Shown piece after piece: positions 33,301-37,980 of a stretch of DNA of 37,980 bases (positions are counted from its first letter, which is position 1; each line of letters opens with the position of its first letter). The position numbers and the translations under genes are program-made. This DNA comes from Tannerellaceae bacterium. Lineage in GTDB: Bacteria; Bacteroidota; Bacteroidia; Bacteroidales; Tannerellaceae. Below the pieces are notes generated by a model. It was given only the letters and a program-made list of their open reading frames with translations, was not told the origin of the DNA and searched no databases. The stretch spans positions 1 through 37,980 of the forward strand of contig JAITGS010000081.1 in assembly GCA_031280435.1 (NCBI GenBank), written 5' to 3'.

Positions 33301-36300
33301 TCGTAGTTGGGGAAGGCGGCGCTGTCGATACGGGTAGCCTGTATGAGCGTCCCGTTGAAGGGATTATAGTTGTCGATAATCTCCACAATGTTGCCTATGC
33401 TGTCTCGAATCTCGCGGGTGAAGAGGAAGGAGGGGTCGAGGCGGTTCGGAGCCTTCCCGATAGGCGTTTGCAGCGTAACGGGGTCAATCTTGAACGGATC
33501 GTACATGTACTGGTTCCATACGGGCCATGCCGGAGCGAACTTGTCGCCGCTGCCGTTACCCACGTTGAATATGTATCCGAAGGCCTGGTCGGGGTCTATC
33601 GTAGGGGAGCCGCCAACGGTGTTTGAGTATCTGTTGTACGATATGGTGAGCATCTCGGCGGAGGCATCGCGGTCGACGTCGGCTATAACCGGGTACTCGA
33701 ATCCGGTACGCGAGCCCACGTCGCGTTTAAAGATGATCGCTCCGTTGGAGTTGGTTTCATCTTCGGCTATGCCTATGTACGGCTTAATGGGTTTGATGAT
33801 ACGCAGGGTATGCTCGTCTCGATAGCAAACCTCGTTTATACCGTCGTTGTCGAAGTCGAACATGGTGAAGCCCGTGTTTGCCGAGCGGTCGTTGTGCTGC
33901 ATCAGGAAGGAGAGCTTGAGCCTTGTCTGCGGAGTTGTTGCGGCTGCATCCCAGGTCACGGCAACCAAAGCGCCCGATACGCCCGTAGCCTCCGAATTGC
34001 CGCTTGTTCTCAGCCCGCCGTCGGCGAGAGCTATTCCGCTTACGTTCGGATGTATGTTGGTATTATAGTCGTACGGGCCGGACATGACTGCTATTTCGGG
34101 CAGCCTGTATGACTTGGCCACTCCGCCTTCCATCACAACCTGCTCGCGTCCGTCTATATCGCCAATGAATACGTACGAGTTGGAGCCGTTGTTGATGCCC
34201 GGATACCTGTGCGGCGAATCATACTGTGCGAGAATCTTTGCGGCCGCCGTAACATTAGTAAAATGGCTGGGAGCTGTGCTGTTCCTGCCGTTCGCATCCG
34301 GAGTATAGTTCGGGACTACGTTACCGTTGGCATCGTGCTTGAGGAATCCCGGATTCCATACATGTATCCTTATGTATGAAGGATTGGGGTCGCGGTTTTG
34401 CCTGTGGAGCACAACAACGTCCGGGATACCGTCGCCGTTCACATCGGCCACTCCGGTGCGTCCGTCGCCAATATCCGCAAGTCCGGCATGCGGCGCATCG
34501 TTTATATTGAGAACCTTGTATCTCGCAGTCGAAGTCGGGTCTGTGCTTCTCGAAACATCCAAGTCGTAATAAATCTTGCCTCCGGCAATAATTTCGTACC
34601 TGCCGTCGAGGTCCATATCATATACGTAAGCAAAAGGAATGTATCCGTTGCTGCCGTAATAGGTCACATTGGCCGCCACATGATCGGTTCCGAAGTGCGC
34701 CGTGTTGGGATCGGCTGATGTTATGGTCAGGTAGCCGTCGCCAACGTCGTCGAGCTGAAACTTAAGGCTGCCGTCTACTGCGCTGTATATCTTGTTCAGC
34801 ACATATATTTCCGGTTCTCCGTCGCCCTCGATGTCTACAATCTGCACCAAGGGTACGTCTATATTGTTATTGACACGGGCATTGGAGGGAGAGCCTTGAA
34901 TCCCCGGATCCGTATTGCTGTCCGGACTGGAATTGGTTCCGCCTTTGCGGTAGCGGGTCGTAAACCTTGGGAAGAGTGTGGCCGGCGGATTATCAACATT
35001 GTTGGTCCATTTGGGGTTGAGCGATATGGAATAGTGGCAGGGATACTGTGCGCTGGCATTGTGCACCTCGTTTTGCTTCTTTATAGTATTATTGATATTG
35101 GAGGTTGCCGGGGTATCCAGCTTTTTCAGCACGTAGGATACCACCCTGGAGCGGTACGGAAATATGATACTGCCGCCGCCGTCGTCGTAGGGATAGGCGA
35201 TGACGGCTTCTTTGTAGCCGTCGCGGTCGGAATCTACAATAGCCAGGGTGCCGGGGCTGTGATGCCATCCTCCGTTATAAGTTTCTCCGTTGCCCAACAG
35301 CATGTCGAGATTAAACTTGGCCAGCTGCTTTCCGGTCTGGCCGTCGTAGATATAGAGGTAGCGTATGCGCGCCCTGTAACTTTCGCCGTCGCCTGAGGGG
35401 AAGGGATAGTCGCGCCGTCCGAGAGCTATGACTTCCGGATAGCCGTCGCCGTCGAGGTCGGCCACGCAGGAAATGGCATAGCCGTACAGATGGTTTGTGT
35501 TGGGAGCTAAGGGAGGCGACTGAGTGGCGGGCAGGCCCGATACCGGATCGTTCGCTCCCATGTAGCTCGTTACGTATCTGTAACCCGATGTGAAATCAAT
35601 CGACCCCATGTAATCGTAGCAGGTATTATAGTCGTCGAGGTTCTCCATGCCCGGCACATTAAAGACATCCGAGGTAGTGAGGCGCATGCCTACCGTACCC
35701 GTGCTCGAATATGGGGGCTGCCCCACCTGATAGTTGAAATACTGAAGGCCGCTGCCTCCGCCGTAGTTGGGCGTAAGGGTGGCCAGGCCGGTAGAGCCGT
35801 TGAGCGCCATGTTTCCGCGGGGGGCTGTCGCGGTCGGAGGCGTGTACGTCAGCGAACCGGTTCCGGGCAGGTTGGCAATGTAAAGCGAGAGATCTACGTT
35901 CTTTGGCACCACGTCCGGATTGATGAAGATGCTCACCGGAACGTGCTTCAGCTCCAGATGCCTGTCGTAGGCGCCGAGCGTGAAGGGAGTTTGCCTGGCG
36001 GTTTCAATCTGGTCGTCGACGAAGGAGAAGCCGTACATGGAAACATTTATGCCCCGGCTGATGCTCCAGTAGTTGAGCTGCATGTTCTGCAAGGCATGAT
36101 ACTGCCTGCCCGGATCCGGATTGGAAACGGTGAGGCCTGTCTCGAATATGTAGGCGAAGGTGTTGGTCAGCTCGTCGCTGGGCGAATTGCCCGCATCGCA
36201 GTAGAAGATATTGTTGCCGACGTTGATGATGTTGCGATAAAGGTAGATGTCGTTGCCTACGGTCGGCAGCCCCCTGAGGCCGTTTGCCGGCATGCGGTTC

Positions 36301-37205
36301 ACGGCTATGTTGTTGATGAACACCGTGCGCAGGCGTCCCGATATGTTCCCGGCAAGGTTCACTTCGCCGGACTCATAAAAAGTATTGTTGGCAATATTCT
36401 GCACCTGGCAGGCGAGATATATGTATCGTTCCTGGGTGGTATTGTTCGAGAAGGTATTGTTGAAGATAAACAATCCGCCCGTTCCGCGCAGGCCTTCGAG
36501 GCGCAGGAGATAGAGGCCCGTATGGTTATTGTAAACGCTGCAATGGCTGATGGTCATCTGCGACTCGGATGCGCCGTCGGAGCGGAAGATGCGGTTCACG
36601 CGGCAGTTGCGGATAGTGGAGTGCTTCACTTCCAGCCGCTTCCTGGCCGTGCCGGTGGCGTTGAATCCGAGCAGGTATCCCTCCGCCCGTATGTTGTTCG
36701 AGAGGGCTCCTTCTATTATCACATAGTCAAAAACCACGGAAGTGTTGGAATTAGCCGTGGCGGCTCCCATAGAAACTATGAGGCCGCTCGAACCGCTTCC
36801 TTTGAAGTTTCGGAAGGTTAGGCGGTTAAGGTTAACAATGGCCGTGGCGGCGCCGTAACTGATTGACAGAAACTGCCCCGACGAATTGTTGCGTCCGTCT
36901 ATAACCGGCTTGTCGGTTGCCGCCGTGCGTGTTACTTCCAGGTTTGTCAGTGCGGCCGGCACCGTAATGCCTGCGCTGATCGAATAAGTACCGCCGGCCA
37001 TGTGCAGAACCGCCGTTCCCGAATATCCGGAGAAGATGTTGGCCGTTAAAGCCCTTGGCGTTGCCGCCGTTCCTGTTCCGCTTGTAGCGCTCGCCGTGGG
37101 CGATACGTAGAAGTGGGTCTGCGCCGATAACTGTTTTGCAGCAAAGAAAGCAAGCAGTATCAGGCAAACTAATTTTGTGTTCAGAGAATTACCTATGCTA
37201 TACAT
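30378..37205 (-). CDS. Giant secreted protein: parallel beta-helix, FG-GAP/VCBS repeats, Ig-like regions and T9SS-like C-terminus
   Basis: A 2275-residue protein with a signal peptide (LVCLILLAFFAAKQLSAQ, residues about 11-28). Residues about 30-390 look like a right-handed parallel beta-helix with Asn-rich turns (NNTFSNNTT, NIANNTFYESG). From about 580 to 1270 there are many FG-GAP/VCBS-type calcium-binding motifs: DLDGDGYPEV, DSDRDGYKEA, DIEGDGEPEI, DMDLDGRYEI, DVNGDGIPDV. A later part has an Ig-like section (LDVLGNDMIPN). The last ~80 residues (LQLRSASGTIGSLQVYNAVG and GRNVYIVKAM) resemble a type IX secretion sorting domain. The final GTSNH comes from the palindromic element. It is probably a cell-surface or released adhesin or polymer-binding protein; no catalytic motif was recognised. 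Confidence 0.88.
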   Translation of the reverse strand: MYSIGNSLNTKLVCLILLAFFAAKQLSAQTHFYVSPTASATSGTGTAATPRALTANIFSGYSGTAVLHMAGGTYSISAGITVPAALTNLEVTRTAATDKPVIDGRNNSSGQFLSISYGAATAIVNLNRLTFRNFKGSGSSGLIVSMGAATANSNTSVVFDYVIIEGALSNNIRAEGYLLGFNATGTARKRLEVKHSTIRNCRVNRIFRSDGASESQMTISHCSVYNNHTGLYLLRLEGLRGTGGLFIFNNTFSNNTTQERYIYLACQVQNIANNTFYESGEVNLAGNISGRLRTVFINNIAVNRMPANGLRGLPTVGNDIYLYRNIINVGNNIFYCDAGNSPSDELTNTFAYIFETGLTVSNPDPGRQYHALQNMQLNYWSISRGINVSMYGFSFVDDQIETARQTPFTLGAYDRHLELKHVPVSIFINPDVVPKNVDLSLYIANLPGTGSLTYTPPTATAPRGNMALNGSTGLATLTPNYGGGSGLQYFNYQVGQPPYSSTGTVGMRLTTSDVFNVPGMENLDDYNTCYDYMGSIDFTSGYRYVTSYMGANDPVSGLPATQSPPLAPNTNHLYGYAISCVADLDGDGYPEVIALGRRDYPFPSGDGESYRARIRYLYIYDGQTGKQLAKFNLDMLLGNGETYNGGWHHSPGTLAIVDSDRDGYKEAVIAYPYDDGGGSIIFPYRSRVVSYVLKKLDTPATSNINNTIKKQNEVHNASAQYPCHYSISLNPKWTNNVDNPPATLFPRFTTRYRKGGTNSSPDSNTDPGIQGSPSNARVNNNIDVPLVQIVDIEGDGEPEIYVLNKIYSAVDGSLKFQLDDVGDGYLTITSADPNTAHFGTDHVAANVTYYGSNGYIPFAYVYDMDLDGRYEIIAGGKIYYDLDVSRSTDPTSTARYKVLNINDAPHAGLADIGDGRTGVADVNGDGIPDVVVLHRQNRDPNPSYIRIHVWNPGFLKHDANGNVVPNYTPDANGRNSTAPSHFTNVTAAAKILAQYDSPHRYPGINNGSNSYVFIGDIDGREQVVMEGGVAKSYRLPEIAVMSGPYDYNTNIHPNVSGIALADGGLRTSGNSEATGVSGALVAVTWDAAATTPQTRLKLSFLMQHNDRSANTGFTMFDFDNDGINEVCYRDEHTLRIIKPIKPYIGIAEDETNSNGAIIFKRDVGSRTGFEYPVIADVDRDASAEMLTISYNRYSNTVGGSPTIDPDQAFGYIFNVGNGSGDKFAPAWPVWNQYMYDPFKIDPVTLQTPIGKAPNRLDPSFLFTREIRDSIGNIVEIIDNYNPFNGTLIQATRIDSAAFPNYEPIVFLTEAYIWPNSDLNYMPKMRSQGGNHFIEIRIGNKPTAEAAVSGQTPIAVYKNSAITHENRIISKPLAAMYPPNAVIGTTLPLGNSFIVRPGVDTTIWIQVPDLNDAYIVRLGDDSKMIEGVQTWRFGYNGGKYGTSFPCPEFAQGLGESAKAFRDCDWCDQTVRAGLFNSHHDYFTVQEFTSLSLDVLGNDMIPNYNTPSTPYFLDNLTLSAAHISKQPVSGFLSFNGLAGSGSRIVYHHDDRAPLAANIDSFRYVLDYFDPSLPVPDIVHDTATVYIFILKSSAGGFSGCYGATTTISLPNIPVGVSFKWYDDEVWPDSIQVDGLSRVTGEMYADSIYWLKPVTKNISTTPGVSATDLAKYKAMNFPRGKLTVGLVNSTPTSTVKMRWTGVANTKWHDPRNWVMVRNGGGKDYESPVSFIPAACTDVVIPSPSGVNNFPELSDPAICRNIEMKDRAMLKNPHMLAYNDASVEIKLKPSELNRFLMWSAPLGSMYSGDYHYSSSGVINWGATFMSFFQYNPDNTAAVNRFSATTANAGVPLPLGQAFNLKVPKNSVTVDSLLRFPITSTSYPTATPAASTPRAANSKKFITHGTSLSAGGTFNLPFYGDKPGGANNRLIQLVNPYMAYLSIDSFVANNNTIFNSGYYIWNGEVGADVIVSALDANNRLVVNNPDALNFTPNGQPLSRYIPPLQSFFMAKLNAGAGIANIRMSPNWTTTAPVSSYSLRAAETVKSGGVLNIRLSNGNRSAHAALMHHPGAYDSANDRHDMPMVTYNYEGDMPLSLYTLSADNVPLVINSSKFGMTTVSLAMIVKDPGEYVLDFSGLHSFGYDVILIDKQQNHKQIELGKTASYTFSLSRPAGTSGSIYLPDRFALRFSYTGAGINSTTEEAPEADFFVAVNGETLQLRSASGTIGSLQVYNAVGALIYDHPNVGDARHSLSLPGRNVYIVKAMVNGDLKVEKIVVGTSNH

Positions 37206-37347
37206 ACCAAATTAATTATGAGTTATAAAGAGAGAAATAAATTTGTTGTCGTCTTGTCTATTTTCATTTGAATAGTCTATTGTGTTTTCATTTGAATCGT
37301 TCTTGTGTTTATGTACCAGCCGTAGAAAGTCAGGTAAATGACGGCAG
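37206..37347 (-). other. 5' leader of the giant gene with short direct repeat
   Basis: About 140 bases separate the giant gene from its candidate -7 element. The leader is AT-rich and holds TTTTCATTTGAAT twice (37261 and 37285, 24 bp apart). No gene or known riboswitch was recognised. Confidence 0.4.
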
Positions 37348-37355
37348 CAAAGTAA
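37348..37355 (-). promoter_or_regulatory. Candidate -7 element for the giant gene
   Basis: On the minus strand this reads TTACTTTG followed by CTGCC, close to the Bacteroidetes TAnnTTTG element (first base pair TT instead of TA). No clear -33 TTTG was found at the right distance, so confidence is limited. Confidence 0.35.
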
Positions 37356-37726
37356 AATATAAGTTTTCCGTGATTTTCACCCGTAACAGCCCGGCAATGA
37401 CCCGTCCAATGCAATGTTTTTCAGAAAAACACTGTCATTGCTCCGGCCCGCAGCAAAGCGAAAGCCGGCGCAACCGAATCTTTGTCCCTCATAAACAGCA
37501 GGAAACGGGCATTTGTCGCCAACAAATCTCCGTCGGAATCCAGGCAGCCGTTCCGGACAAAAGCCGTGTAGCCGGCCGGATTTATATATATGGTTTGCAA
37601 CATATCATTTAAATTTCATGAAAGTGGAAGCAAATCACGCGCAAAAAAAGCCCGGAAAAGCAGCTTAGGAACAGAGAAGAAGGCCGGAGAATGATGGATG
37701 AGGAATGGGGGAAGTGTATGCTTTTC

Positions 37727-37758
37727 GTGTAGAGACGCGATTAATCGCGCCTCTACAC
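37727..37758. repeat. 32-bp near-perfect palindrome
   Basis: GTGTAGAG, A, CGCGATTAATCGCG, C, CTCTACAC is palindromic except for one mismatched pair (positions 37735 and 37750). It lies in a gene-free stretch and is followed by a half copy of the ATTCCCGCG-type repeat at about 37768-37784. Similar GTAGAGACGCGATTAATCGCG palindromes are, to my recollection, widespread in unrelated bacteria. Confidence 0.75.
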
Positions 37759-37893
37759 ATCGCAGGCCGCCTTCGCGGGAATGAGCTGCTTAGACAGGCG
37801 GGCATGCCTCTTTTAACCCACCGCCACCTCCCGCAGCAATACAGCCCAATGCAGGGCCCGTATCCCGCCCACCGGAAAAAAGCACACAAAGTA

Positions 37894-37922
37894 TTGCACA
37901 TCTCAAACTTTCACTATATTTG
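37894..37922 (+). promoter_or_regulatory. Promoter for the gene entering at the right edge
   Basis: TATATTTG at 37915-37922 matches TAnnTTTG exactly, and TTG at 37894-37896 lies 18 bases upstream, close to the expected -33 spacing. The following ATG codons at 37928 and 37952 fit a short leader. Confidence 0.6.
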
Positions 37923-37951
37923 CGCCAATGCAAAGCAAATCCAATTCACCG

Positions 37952-37980
37952 ATGAAATCTCAAAGTATAAATCCCAACAC
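37952..37980 (+). CDS. Start of a gene cut by the window edge, possibly an aldehyde dehydrogenase
   Basis: Only MKSQSINPN plus a partial codon is visible; an in-frame ATG at 37928 would add eight residues but would be almost leaderless relative to the promoter at 37894-37922. The sequence QSINPN resembles the N-terminus of Bacteroidetes succinate-semialdehyde dehydrogenase-type proteins, which commonly begin with SINPxT. With so few residues this is only a suggestion. Confidence 0.35.

Noticed and set aside
37268-37612. Plus-strand frame between the giant gene and the right edge
   Set aside because: No protein-like features, and it overlaps the probable promoter and leader of the giant gene on the other strand.

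Overview
The window looks like a moderately GC-rich Bacteroidetes genome, most likely order Bacteroidales. The evidence is TAnnTTTG-type -7 promoter elements, Tat-exported lipoproteins, a DUF1080 (3-keto-disaccharide hydrolase-like) protein, a TonB-dependent receptor, and a 2275-residue secreted protein with FG-GAP/VCBS repeats and a C-terminus resembling a type IX secretion sorting domain. No RNA gene, integrase, transposase or cas gene was seen.

Layout. (1) 1-230: palindromic repeats. (2) 231-2651: a divergent pair, a DUF1080 + PHP-like lipoprotein (-) and a Tat lipoprotein sugar-phosphate isomerase/epimerase (+). (3) 2652-3250: terminator, repeat array, promoter. (4) 3251-24886: a co-directional run of 15 genes, very tightly packed from 5478 onward, many joined by ATGA or GTGA overlaps. 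It holds seven beta-propeller proteins (five PQQ-like, two NHL-like), an AraC regulator, a secreted four-cluster ferredoxin, a NapH/NosR-like membrane polyferredoxin, a NuoE-NuoF (HydC-HydB-like) fusion flavoprotein, a [2Fe-2S]/[4Fe-4S] adaptor resembling NuoG plus the GltD N-terminus, an ABC ATPase and FtsX-type permease, a GT4-like glycosyltransferase and a GlpF-like channel. (5) 25294-29755: a COG0523 G3E GTPase, a secreted MBL hydrolase and a TonB-dependent receptor. (6) 30378-37205 (-): the giant secreted protein. (7) 37206-37980: promoter and repeat region, with a new gene starting at the edge.

How the genes may work together. The Fe-S and flavin genes form a plausible electron path from cytoplasmic NADH (NuoEF-like fusion and its adaptor) through a membrane polyferredoxin and a secreted ferredoxin to envelope beta-propellers anchored in different ways: cleaved signal, membrane anchor, Tat-like signal, lipoprotein. 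No catalytic terminal subunit (H-cluster hydrogenase, molybdoenzyme, c-type cytochrome) is visible. The route is inferred from gene content and order; I know of no described system with this composition.

The second striking property is a set of five intergenic or operon-internal tandem arrays (about 2804-2960, 10720-11099, 17667-18012, 25008-25140, 29801-29994). Their unit sequences are mostly unrelated, but all have a 40-42 bp period and a palindromic core. One is embedded in the 5' coding part of a lipoprotein gene. A separate ~120 bp palindromic element (27291-27410, 30274-30395, and a 30-bp remnant at 201-230) sits exactly at the 3' ends of three genes and supplies the last five codons and stop of the giant gene.
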